A stretch of DNA of 64,000 nt from Meconema thalassinum. Taxonomy: Eukaryota; Arthropoda; Insecta; Orthoptera; Tettigoniidae. The position numbers and the translations under genes are program-made. Below the pieces are notes generated by a model, which worked only from the letters and a program-made list of their open reading frames with translations, searched no databases and was not told the origin of the DNA. The stretch covers positions 788,764,979 through 788,828,978 of the forward strand of contig OX336389.2 in the NCBI GenBank assembly GCA_946902985.2, in the 5' to 3' direction. Positions 1-9,649 of the stretch are shown here, piece after piece (position 1 is the stretch's first letter; each line of letters opens with the position of its first letter).

Positions 1-229
1 GGAGCAATTTCAATGAAACTAGATAAGGACATAATACTACCACCTGACCATGCCTTTCAAATTTCAGTAACTGTCATCAATCCAACATGGAGGTCATGCA
101 AAATATTTTACAAGCATTCAATATCTCCAAAACTATTACTGAAATTTTGTATAATGATAGAGGCTGCAGAAGCAAGTTCATCTACAAAACTTTCAGTAAC
201 CTAATACTTACTTACCTTACCCATTGGTA

Positions 230-1715
230 CTATGGCCCATGTAGAGCCTTGGCCGCCTCAATGATCCTCTTCCACTCGTTCCGGTCCCGGGCACGACGGT
301 GCCAGCCTCTCACACCCATCTTCCGAAGATATTCCTCCACGTCGTCAAGCCATCTTTTCCTTGGACATCCAGGCAGGCAACGTCCTTCTGGTTTCTGGCA
401 ATATACCTTCTTTACAGTTCTTTCAGCTGGCATACGTTCGATATGTCCCAGCCATCTGAGTCTTGTTCTTATGATCTCCGTCACAACACTAGGCTCTTCA
501 TACATCTTGTATATCTCGATATTCGTCCTAATACACCATCCCTCTTCTTCCTGCACGGGACCATATATGCGATGTAATATTTTCCTCTCCCAGGTATCTA
601 GAAGGTTGTCATCACGTTTTGTCATTGCCTATGTCTCAGATGCGTACATTACGATGGATCGTAACACCGTCCTATATATATACGTTTCTTGCTCCTTCTG
701 CTGATCAGTCGAGATTTCAGAAGATGCTGCAAGCTGTAAGAAGCCTTGTTGCCTGCCTTGATTCTTTCTTTTAATTCCAATTTACTCTGTCAAGACTGAC
801 TCTAAATACTGGAAGGATGCAACCCTTTCAAAACTATACCTTCCTATTTTTACCAGATCTCCTCCTGTATTTCTTTGTGCTCTATTCATTACCATATACT
901 TTGTTTTGTCCTTATTAATGCACAACCCTGCTTTCAATGATTAATCTTCCAACTCTCCCAATACTTCCATAAGCCTCCTCACATTTCTGCTCAAAATATC
1001 CACATCGCCAGCATATGCAAGATATTGCATTGTTCTGTTAAACAGTATTCCATTTGGATTGATTTCTATCTTCCATATTACTCGTCCCAGCGTAAGGTTA
1101 AACAGCATGCATGATAGAGCGTCACCTTGTCTCAATCCACGAGTCGCCTTAATTTCCCGAGATTTTTCTCCTGCCAACGATATTTTCCCTCGCGTTTGTT
1201 TCAGCGTCGTTTCTACCAGCCGCACAAGCTTCGCAGGTATTCCAAGTAGGTGCATGGATTCTATGAGGTATGGTCTTTCAATACTGTCATATGCTTCTTT
1301 ATAATCCACAAATAACTGATGAACTGGGATATTATAAAAATAACATTTTTCCATTATACTTCTGGTGGTAAAGTTTTGGTCAGTTGTCGATCTCCCACTC
1401 CTAAATCCACACTGATATTCCCCCAACACACATTCAGCAAAGGGTGCGAGTCTTTTAGCTATCACTTTCGTTAATATCTTGTATGCCACATTTAACAGGC
1501 AGATGCCTCTATATTGCGTGCAGTCAGTTTTCGATCCCTTTTTGTGAATTGGGCAGATTAATGCTATCTCCCACTCCGCAGGTATTTTCTCCTGTTGCCA
1601 TATCTTGAACAATATTGTAGACTTCCAGCTTCAAATTATTCCCACCATATTTAAATAGTTCTGCATTTATTAAATCTTCACCTGGTGCCTTATTGTTTTT
1701 TAAGGTTTTAATAGC
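230..1715 (-). pseudogene. LINE-A reverse transcriptase and C-terminal tail
   Basis: The reverse transcriptase copies element RNA at a nicked target. The longest open piece (941-1612) shows the usual RT order: 'PIHKKGS' and 'YRGICLLN' near its start, 'GFRSGRSTTDQ', then 'GLRQGDALSC'. The catalytic box reads 'YLAYAGDVD', where active LINEs have Y-A-D-D, so the first catalytic Asp is Gly. A second open piece (230-625) carries the C-terminal 'RLRWLGHIERMP' and 'RKRWLDDVEEYLRKMG' tail. The stretch between is broken by stops and shifts. Upstream it runs to the solo LTR and continues beyond it. It is dead by sequence. Confidence 0.85.
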
Positions 1716-3118
1716 TGTAACGTGTTTTTCGAGGGGTTTTTATGCAACTGGCATAAGTCAGTAGGAAGCCATTCTATATTTATTTACGCGGCAAATTGTT
1801 CTGCCAAGTGAATTTTTCACGTTAATTTTTTATTATTATTAATTTATTATGATTATTATTAAGATATTTCGGAGCATTTGATAAAACTTATAAGCATACA
1901 GATAGGTTTTCTATGTCTTAGAAAACACTATCAAGCAAATTATTACGAACGACGATATCATAGAAAATTATTTGATTACGGAATTTTACGGAGTTTTGTC
2001 AGTTAGGGTATTTGAGAGACGTGACTCACTGGGATTTCAAGTACATGCTTAATCTTGTCGGAAAGCATGACGCAAGGCTGGGTCGCATCGTCCAGGAAAG
2101 GCGAATTGTTGGAACGGAACCCTCCCGCCGAGTGTAATGACCCAGAGGAGGGGAAGATCGCGTGGTGGGTCAGCCAATCAGTAGAGGACCACGCAAGCTG
2201 AAGACGGCTCCGGAGTGGGGAGCCAACGTGTGCATATATCGTTCGACGCGCCGTGGAAGGAGGACAATCTGTGAAATACTTGAGGAGTAGGGGGCACGTG
2301 CGAGTGGCTCCGATGTTCAGTGGAGTTAGTAACTATCTGTGTAGAACTTGCCGAGTACGGTTGCAAGTGCGTGTCGCTCCGATGTTCCGTGGAGTGGAAG
2401 ACTAACTTTGGTAAAACTTAACCAGTGTGGTTATACGAGTGTTTGGGTCCGATGTACGGACCATAGAATTATCTAATCTACCAGAATATCATCAAATTTC
2501 GACGGAGATGACGACGTCCAGGAGACTGTGGGAAGCACACAGCATCATCAAGTACGAGGGAAATGCTTTGGCAATTTCCAGTGGTAAGCGCAAATGACGC
2601 AGAAATACGCAATCTCTCATTTCTCGTTGTTTTACATTTCATATTTCAGTAACTTCATAGCTTGGAAATAAGAGTAAAATCAATTTATCAAACTCCGTTT
2701 TCACGTAATTTTCTATCGGTAATATTAAAATCGCAACGCTCGAATTTAAATTTTATACTTATTATTATTAATTTTGCTATACTTGTTTTATATAATAAAT
2801 TCATTTCTTTTACAATGCAATCTTTGCTTTCAGTAGGTAGCATTAGATATAGACCAATTCCTTCTCCTGATACAATTGTTTGTTGGGTTAATGATCAAAT
2901 CATACCACGATCTGAGTGAATAGAGTCTTGAAGGTGTTCTGCCAGAGCTAGACGTTGTTAAATAGAAATTTAGATTTCAGCATTGCATTGAGGTCTTGGC
3001 GCCCATTAAAACAACATAGCTTAGGCAAAGGTAAACAGTTACATTTCTCACTCAACGTGAGGGCAAAGGAAACCATTACATTTGGCTCCCAACAGTTAGG
3101 GGCAGTCAAACCATTACA
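1716..3118. repeat. Solo LTR, Gypsy-like, 1.4 kb
   Basis: The insertion starts TGTAACG and ends CATTACA, giving the TG...CA ends of a retroviral-type LTR. It is flanked by the 4-bp duplication TAGC (1712-1715 and 3119-3122). No coding domain is visible inside. Removing it plus one TAGC rejoins the LINE-A reading frame, which confirms the borders. A 4-bp TSD fits Ty3/Gypsy better than BEL or Copia (usually 5 bp). At about 1.4 kb it is long for an insect LTR. A non-autonomous element with the same ends is the alternative. Confidence 0.8.
2270..2465. repeat. Degenerate 70-bp tandem repeats inside the solo LTR
   Basis: The block around CTCCGATGTTC recurs at about 2308, 2377 and 2447, each preceded by an 'acttg..gagta.gg' segment. 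The spacing is about 70 bp. Such direct repeats in an LTR often form the enhancer, but that is inference. Confidence 0.6.
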
Positions 3119-4085
3119 TAGCTTCTTCCACTTCCCAGTCGCTTGGCTCTGATACTTCGATGTTGTTTACTGGCATACTATCTCTATCTATCGGTGTACT
3201 ACTCTCGCTATCCCGATTCAGCATTTGCTCAAAATGATTCGCCCATCTGTCCAATACCGTATTTGCATCAGCTAATAAACTGCCATCTATATCTCGTATC
3301 ATTGTGGTTCTTGCCTGAAATCCTCGCTTTTTTCTTTTATTAGTCCATACATTTCCCTTATTTCTTTTCATTTAGCCATGTCCTCTATTTGCATTACTTT
3401 CCTCCGTTCCCACTCTCTCTTTTTCCGCCTGCACATGTGATATGCTATTGTCCTAGCTCTTCTAAATTCTGCTGTATTCTTCCTCGTTTGCCTACCCAGC
3501 ATTTTTTGTCTTGCCTTGTTCCTGGCATCAACTGCTTCTTTACTTTCTTCGTCGAACCATGCTTCTCTTCGTTCTTGTGTTCTTTATTCCAGGGTTTCTT
3601 CTGCTGCTTGTTTAATAGCCAATTTCACATGTGCCCACGATTCCCCTATCCCTAACTCGTCATCACTTGTTACTACTTCCTTTCTCAAACATTGTTGTAC
3701 CTTTCTACTATATTCATCTCTCATTTCCACGTTGTTCAATTTCCTGCAATGAAACTTTTGTATTTTTGTACTTTTGGATTTTTCCGGGACTGAATTCGTG
3801 GTATTCGTTGTCGATACTTCATTCTCACTAGAAAATGGTCTGAGTCAGCGTCAGCTCCTCTAAAGCTTTGTACGTCCATAAAATCTGATGCATGTTGGAC
3901 GTCACAATTATGTGATCAATCTAATTATGCGTCTTTCCATCCGGTGATCTCCATGTGGCCTTATGTATTTTCTTGTGAGGAAAGGCTTTACTGACCACTG
4001 ATATACCTTTACTTACAGCAAAGTCAATCAAGCCATATACTTTACATGGAACTTTCTGTGTAGTGGCCCTAGCTATGACAATACA
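3119..4085 (-). pseudogene. LINE-A endonuclease end and linker
   Basis: Read on the minus strand from 4085, the first part translates to the end of an exonuclease-endonuclease-phosphatase domain, with '[14 protein letters not shown]' followed by 'IDHI' and a degraded 'DADSDHF' box. This is the arrangement of the apurinic-like endonuclease that nicks the target for LINE insertion. Next comes a long basic linker (about 3372-3840) with many Lys, Arg and Glu residues. Then comes a piece (3114-3371) with 'DIDGSLLADANTVLDRWANHF', usual just before the RT. Stops and frameshifts interrupt it, and the first half of the nuclease domain is absent. Confidence 0.75.
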
Positions 4086-4314
4086 CCGTACGACTGTCAG
4101 AATTTTAATCTAGGGATGAGTTATGTATACTGAATTCTTTTTAGAGATTCTAGAAGGTTAAAACACTTATTTTAAGTTGAGTATTTGCATTTTAAAGTAA
4201 TTTTTAAATAAATGAATTAAACAAATTAATGTGTAATACGGCTTAACGGCCCTGGGTGGGCAAGGTCCTTTTGGCCCTTAATGACGCACCGCCCCTGGAA
4301 CATCCCATAGGCGA
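4086..4314. other. Unassigned AT-rich sequence
   Basis: I see no open reading frame or recognisable repeat here, only a transition from LINE-A to the dispersed repeat R750. Confidence 0.5.
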
Positions 4315-5064
4315 ACTTATGTTTATAGCCTCTATACACATACAAAATGTCAGTTTGATTGCTGTCATATGAAAATGAAAATCCACAGCCTGCTTCCAGT
4401 CTCTGACCGGGTCAGGAATGGAATGAATGAAGCCCCCATCTAGCGGCGAGGCCAGCGTGCTGCCGCCTAAGCCACGGAGGCTGTATTGCTGTCATATATT
4501 AATAGATATTGAGAACCGTCTAAATATTTCGGATGGTCGCCATATTGGATTTTAATATATGTAGGCCATAGAGTTATGTACTACCAGATGAGGATTATTG
4601 TGTACGTTCATTATTCTAACGTTGATTTTGATCGCATGATTACAACACAAGGAATGAAAACTTAATTTTGAAATTTCGCAAAACTGCCATCTTGAGATTA
4701 TGTAAACTATTGAACAAAATTAGAAATCAGTGCATTGCAATTTGTATAGTCATTTGCTGTACCAAGTTTCACTGTGTTCGGATGGTTCGCGAAAAAAGTC
4801 TATTTAAATGTTTCTACTTCGCTTGGCCGGCATGTTCGTTTTGTAGTTAACAGGTTTTTGAAAGTCACATAGGTGAACGTCTAGTAGTGCCTTTTATCAC
4901 CGTACAAAATTTTAGGGTGATATGAGTAATTGTTTCAGAGATCTAGAATGCCGGTGAAATATTTCGCACAGCCGCCATGTTAGATTGGTGAGACATGGTA
5001 ATATTTCAAGGGCACGGTCTGGGTCGGCCGAAATAGTACTATGACCTTACCGAGCTTCATTGAA
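4315..5064 (+). repeat. Dispersed repeat R750, left copy
   Basis: About 630 bp of this stretch align base by base, with many substitutions, to 57262-57890 in the same orientation. Shared blocks include 'gaaccg.ctaaatatttcgg', 'gtaggccatagagttatg' and 'cacataggtgaacgtctag'. The copy holds a SINE at 4371-4484 and stops abruptly at 5064, where BEL integrase sequence begins. No protein is encoded. The family is not recognised. Confidence 0.8.
4371..4484 (-). mobile_element. Short tRNA-headed SINE with 13-bp TSD
   Basis: The 114-bp insert is flanked by perfect copies of ATTGCTGTCATAT (4358-4370 and 4485-4497). On the minus strand it begins with the A-box-like 'CTCCGTGGCTTAGGCGGCAG', typical of tRNA-derived arthropod SINEs, and ends in an A/T-rich 'GGATTTTCATTTTC'. 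It lacks a clear B box, so it is a short or truncated copy. It inserted into R750 after that repeat was in place. Confidence 0.85.
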
Positions 5065-6140
5065 CTGCAGCCTCTTGTTGAGTTTATTTCCCTCAACAAA
5101 ATCATAATCTGATACTTGAGTTTCAGAGACATCATGTAAGAACAATGCAGTTGATAAGGGAGGTAGTTCTCCATCAGTCTCAACCATTCCCAAAATCCAC
5201 CACACCATGGAGCTGCAGGGGGAATAAACTTCCACTAAAATTTCCTAATGCTACTGTACCACACAATATAATCCCAGTCAACTGATTTGGACTCATTTGA
5301 AGCTACTATGTAATTTCTACCATTACCCGAGTAAATTATCCCTGGTCTCACACGGCGAGCAATAAATCGTCTAAGGCCCTGCAGAAAGTTTTCTGAAGAC
5401 AGTGATGATAACAGTCTGAGATGTACTGTCCTATAAACAGCACTAGTAAATAAGGCAATCCAAGCTTTGGCACCACCTTTCAGATAAAGGAGTCCAGCCA
5501 AGTCAATACAAACAGCTTCAAATACGGCTGAATCTTTGATTCGGTCTTTTGGCAATGGTGCTGCGGGGTGGTTTAAATTATGTCTTACATGCCTCAAACA
5601 AATTACACACCTTGACAGCAATTTTCGGACGGTTTTCCTGGCCTTCAAAATCCAGTATCGTTCCCTCAAAATATTAAGCAGGGTCTGAACCCCCACATGT
5701 GAATTATTTTTATGTCCATTTATAATTAATTGATACACTACAGGTTGAGAGGAAGGCAGAATGACCGGTATAAAAAAATACTTGTTATCTTTCCTGTTGA
5801 CTAGTTTTGTCCTCAACCTAATAATGCCTTCTTCATCCTTGAATACCTTTAGGCTACTTAAACATCTATCGTTCTCTGAAATGAAAGCTTCCTCTTGTAC
5901 AAGTCTGATTACTAATTTTTCGGCCAAGGAAATTTCTTCACATGATAATTCTCCAATTCTTCTCATTGACTTTGTCTTCTGGGAATTATGAATGAATCTC
6001 TTCATCCAATCATTTGAATCATCTAATCATAGCTCGAGGAATATCGACTGTACCAACTAAAACGATGGTATTTACACTGTTCATTGTGCTCATCCTTAGG
6101 ATTGTTGCACCAGGAACAGGTCAAAGACTTCTTCACAAGA
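5065..6140 (-). pseudogene. BEL/Pao integrase
   Basis: The integrase inserts the element's cDNA into the genome. The main open piece (5235-6005, 256 aa) has the N-terminal zinc-binding module (two His near 'NGHKNNSHVG', then 'CVICLRH') followed by the catalytic core with 'VCIDLAG', the first catalytic Asp. The second catalytic position reads 'YSGNGRNY', where the family has S-D-N-G, so that Asp is Gly. The C-terminal continuation lies in other frames (5065-5235) and contains the BEL tail 'DVSETQVSDYDFV..NKLNKR'. R750 sequence replaces the rest. It is non-functional by sequence. Confidence 0.85.
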
Positions 6141-6149
6141 CAACTCTCT

Positions 6150-7129
6150 GATGTGAGTGTGTTGATTCATTTAGTTCTCGGGTGATCATCTGTTCATCTA
6201 ATAATATCTCTCCCAAGGGCCACTCTTGCACAGGTCTCTTAAACCAGTCTGTCCTTTCCACCATTTCAGTGTCAGTAGTTGATCTGCCTGGCATCGTCTT
6301 GAAACAAGATCCGCAGGGTTTTGGTGGCCAGGCATGTGCTTCCACAATTCAGGCTGCGTCAGACTGTGAATTTCTTTCACCTGGTTGTTTACAAATGCAG
6401 TCTAGTTGTCTTGCTTCTAGATCCAAGTCAATACGGTGGTAGAGTCTGTCCAGAAATGCAAGTGAGATTCTTTCAAATCACGTGCATCCAGCACAGACTT
6501 ACATAACCTGGATCCAATCAGTGCGGCAATTAACTCCAGTCGGGTTTGGTAATTGCCTTAATGGGAGCTACACTTGCCTTAGCTGCCAGAAGACATATCT
6601 TAACTGAACCATTGACCACCAGTCTTATGAACATGGTGGCAGCATAAGCTAGCCCACTGGCATAACAGAAGGTATGAACACTTACACCTGAGTTATCTGT
6701 AATATAATGGGACCATCGTGGGACTTTCAACCTTTTATGAAGGAAGAGGCCTTGGTACCATGACAAGAATTCCATTCTAGTTTCTGTTTTTGAAGCAACA
6801 GTCTAGGAATTAACAATACAGGGATGGCTATCCCTATAGGGTCAAAGATCTTCTGGGCTGCTGAAAGAACTGTTCTTTTCGTCACCTCACCTAGCACAAA
6901 ATTATCCAGCCACTCTAACTTCAATGACAATGTATCTGAAACTGTATCCCACAGCAAACCTAATACCACAACCTTTGTAGGCCAGGCAAGGCTATTGTGA
7001 TTGGACTGCCATCCCCTTAAATTGAATTTACCATTGTCCATTACCTTACCAGTCTCATTGATAAATTGATTTAATTCAGATACAGTTTCAGAACTAGTTA
7101 CCACATTATTAACATAGAGGCTTTGTTTC
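6150..7129 (-). pseudogene. BEL/Pao RT C-terminal half and RNase H
   Basis: Read from 7129 downward, the sequence encodes 'SLYVNNVVTSSETVSELNQF'. This is the RT catalytic region, with Y-V-N-N where the family has Y-V-D-D, so both catalytic Asp are Asn. It continues through the thumb ('VLGLLWDTVSDTLSL') and 'AQKIFDPIGIAIPVLL', typical of Pao-type polymerases. An RNase-H-like region follows (6530-6775), then 'MPGHQNPADLVSR' just before the integrase. Several frameshifts separate the pieces. The sequence continues into 25351 on the other side of Copia-1. Confidence 0.85.
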
Positions 7130-7321
7130 TATTAGAGGTTTTAAAGCGGCAATGAAATGTAACTCAACTGATTTATTTAACACAAAATATATGAACTGTT
7201 TAAATGCGTTGTGCCGTGAACAGATCATAAAACGAAGTGTTTAAAAGTTAGTTGAGGGCGCTAGTTGCACCTATCGATCAGGATGGAGGTCGATACCGGC
7301 GGGTGCCGAATCTCACCAACA
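7130..7321 (-). repeat. Copia-1 3' LTR
   Basis: This 192-bp LTR reads TGTTGG...TAATA on the minus strand. It matches the 209-bp right LTR, apart from a handful of substitutions and about 17 bp missing near the start. Confidence 0.9.
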
Positions 7322-7630
7322 CTTCCCCTCGACCAACAGCCGGAGTCATCCTGGTGCATGTGGTCTCAAGCCAAGGCTTTGAGCACATTTCTCGTGCTTG
7401 GGCCTTGACAATCCTTTTGTCAGTATGTCGGCAGGCATCTCATCCATAGGAGTGTACTCCACCGAAACCACCTTTTTGGCCACGGCATCTCGGACGAAAT
7501 GGTGCCTGATGTCGATGTGCTTCGTCTGTGAATGTAACATAGGATTCGACATCAGCTTCTGCACACCTACATTGTCGTTCTTCACTGGGACAACATCTAT
7601 CGGTTTTCCGAAGTCTTTCAGGAGTTTCCG
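7322..7630 (-). pseudogene. Copia-1 RNase H C-terminal end
   Basis: The 79-aa reading frame (7346-7585) contains 'KHIDIRHHFVRDAV' and 'MPADILTKGLSRPKHE', the conserved end of Copia RNase H. It starts directly beside the PolB palindrome. The same frame resumes at 23416 on the other side when one copy of the 6-bp duplication is removed. RNase H degrades the RNA template during reverse transcription. The fragment by itself is not functional. Confidence 0.9.
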
Positions 7631-7650
7631 AGTAGGTAATATAGGGCGGT

Positions 7651-7785
7651 TCTGGGGCAGGGGCTAATGGGCAAGATGGCCGCCACGCGCAATCACTCTA
7701 TGCTATTCTTATGGAGGGGTCAGTCAGAGCTGGGGCAGGGGCTAATGGGCAAGATGGCCGCCATGTCCTGAGACCATGAATGATG
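7651..7785 (+). repeat. Doubled 33-bp motif near the left terminus
   Basis: The block 'ctggggcaggggctaatggg' plus 'caagatggccgcca' occurs twice, starting near 7651 and 7731. The mirror pair lies near 23275-23395. Two copies at a fixed place inside both ends suggest a binding site for an end-recognition protein. That role is inference. Confidence 0.8.
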
Positions 7786-7864
7786 TCACAGGGGGAGTTC
7801 GGCCGTGTAGTTGGTAAATGGAATATTTATTATTATTATTATTATTATTATTAGGTAATTATTA

Positions 7865-8130
7865 ATTGATCATGTATAATCAAGACCAGCCTTATATTGT
7901 CAACCACTTAGTGTAGTGACTAGCATTCTTGGAGGTCATTCCTGAGGATTGATCATGTATAATCAAGACCAGCCTTATATTGTCAACCACTTAGTGTAGT
8001 GACTAGCATTCTTGGAGGTCATTCCTGAGGTTCGAATCCCGGCTCTGCCAAGAAATTTAATTTCTGGTCTCAAGAGTGGAACGGGGTACACTCAGCCTTG
8101 TGAGGCAAAACTGACAGGAGCTGGCTGGCT
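7865..8130 (+). repeat. SINE-like segment with 83-bp tandem duplication
   Basis: A tRNA-like head is seen: A-box-like 'tagtgtagtgactagc' and B box GGTTCGAATCC (8029-8039), followed by 'cggctctgccaagaaattt', as in arthropod SINEs. An 83-bp unit is present twice (7865-7947 and 7948-8030) in this arm and once in the right arm (about 23073-23190). The SINE probably entered before the arms were duplicated. The extra copy arose afterwards. Confidence 0.8.
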
Positions 8131-8154
8131 TTTGATTCATACTGCAGCCATTCT

Positions 8155-8525
8155 GCCTAACCCAATTTCACCTAACCTAACCTAACTTCACCTAACCTAA
8201 CCTAACCAAACTTTAAAGTCAGAGCAAAAAAAAGTAAAAGCAAATGAGAGAGCACACATAATAAACTAAGTTATAACCTAACCTAACCTAACCTTACCTA
8301 ACCTAACCTAACCTAACTTCAAAGTCAGAGCAAATATAATAGCAAATGTAAGAGCACACATAATAAACTAAGTTATAACCTAACCTAACCTAACCTAACT
8401 TAACCTAACCTAACCTAAAAGTGCGAGAAAAAAAATGTGAGCAAAAAGTGTGAGCAAAAAAGTAAGAGCAAATGTGAGAGCACAAATAATAAACTTAGTT
8501 ATAACCTAACCTAACCTAACCCACA
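8155..8525 (+). repeat. Telomere-like CCTAA tracts, left arm
   Basis: Runs of CCTAA (complement of the insect telomere unit TTAGG) appear in five or so short tracts of three to six units. They are separated by a repeated spacer with 'agcaaatg.gagagcac' and 'aataaactaagttataac'. On the + strand the left arm carries the C-rich strand. The right arm carries TTAGG at 22615-22975, which is the polarity of a natural linear chromosome. Confidence 0.85.
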
Positions 8526-8730
8526 GAAACCTCATTTAAAGATTTTAGATTTTGCATTTTAACATTTTACATTTTAACATTTTAGATTTTAGATTTTTTC
8601 ATTTTATATTTTTTAGGTTTTACATTTTACATTTTTGATTTTTTGTATTTTAGTTTTTAGTTTTTTTTAGATTTTACATTTTAAATTTAAGATTTTTTGA
8701 TTTTAGATTTTACATTTTACATTTTCCGAA
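8526..8730 (+). repeat. ATTTTA low-complexity tract
   Basis: Short repeats of 'acattttagatttt' type fill this stretch, with a mirror copy near 22415-22610. No coding content is seen. Confidence 0.75.
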
Positions 8731-8904
8731 AAGAGTAAACTACAAGGTCACATACCTAACCTCACTAAACCTAACTATACCAAACCTAACTTAAGCTAAT
8801 CCAAAGGCTAATGCACATACACAAAGTATATAAGTGCTCATGCAACTATCCTTATGCTAGTCTTATAGGCTACTGTACAATAAGATCACTACCCCAACCG
8901 AGTA

Positions 8905-9370
8905 TTTTTTTCTTTCATTTTGTTGTTTACGCATTTGTCAATTTTCTAATTTCCCAATTTTAGTTTTTTTAATGTTAATTTTAAGTTTTACAATTTCATA
9001 ATATGGAAACATGGAATTTGCATTTTGTTGTTTACACATTAGTCAATTTTCCAATTTTCCATTTTCAGTTTTTTTATAACAGTTTTAGGTTTTTCAATTT
9101 CATAATATGGAAACATGGATTTTGCATTTTATTGTTTACACATTTATTAATTTCACAATTTCCCATTTACAGTTTTTAAAATGTCAGTTTAAAGTTTTTC
9201 AATATCATGATATAGAAACATGGATTTTCCAATTTGTTGTTGTGCATTTGTCAATTTACGAAATTCCCATTTACAGTTTTTAAAATTTCAGTTTAATGCT
9301 TTTTCTATTTTGTCAATATGGAAACATGGATTTTCCAATTTGTGTTTTACATGTTCATTTTGCATTAGGA
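8905..9370 (+). repeat. 105-bp tandem array, left arm
   Basis: Four units are marked by 'atggaaacatgg' at about 9003, 9107, 9212 and 9318. Each contains 'ttttgttgtttacacat' and 'ccattttcagttttt' blocks. A mirror array lies at about 21775-22225. The array is downstream of the polymerase gene and non-coding. Confidence 0.8.
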
Positions 9371-9649
9371 GTGGAGAGAGGTGGGTAGTAATTAAAAATG
9401 TACAAGCAGTGTCCATACAATATTTTTTATTTTAAATACATGTACACTATTTACACATAATACATTTTTATATATATATATTCTTTTTTGTTATAAATTG
9501 TACAGTTGTTTTTATTTTGTTTTCTATTTATTTTTTGATTATGATTACTATTTTATTTTATTTTTGTAGTGTTATTGTTTTATTTCCTAAATTGTTTTAT
9601 GTATTTGCTAGTTGCAGGCAGATGATTTTGATATTCATAACTTAACTCT

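Larger units (their letters stand above)
205..4085 (-). mobile_element. LINE-A, decayed endonuclease/RT non-LTR retrotransposon
   Basis: This is a minus-strand non-LTR element. From high to low coordinates it reads: the end of an endonuclease domain, a basic linker, a reverse transcriptase and a C-terminal 'LGHIERMP...RKRWLDD' tail. A solo LTR at 1716-3118 splits it, and removing that LTR and one TAGC copy restores the reading frame across the junction. The 5' part of the endonuclease is missing. The C-terminal tail type is common in arthropod RTE-like elements, but the clade is not resolved here. Confidence 0.85.

Noticed and set aside
87..704. A 205-aa plus-strand protein
   Set aside because: Most of it is antisense to the LINE-A C-terminal tail, which has recognisable motifs on the other strand.
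8155..8525. True telomere or chromosome fusion site
   Set aside because: The tracts are short, interleaved with spacers and confined inside a mobile element with target duplications.
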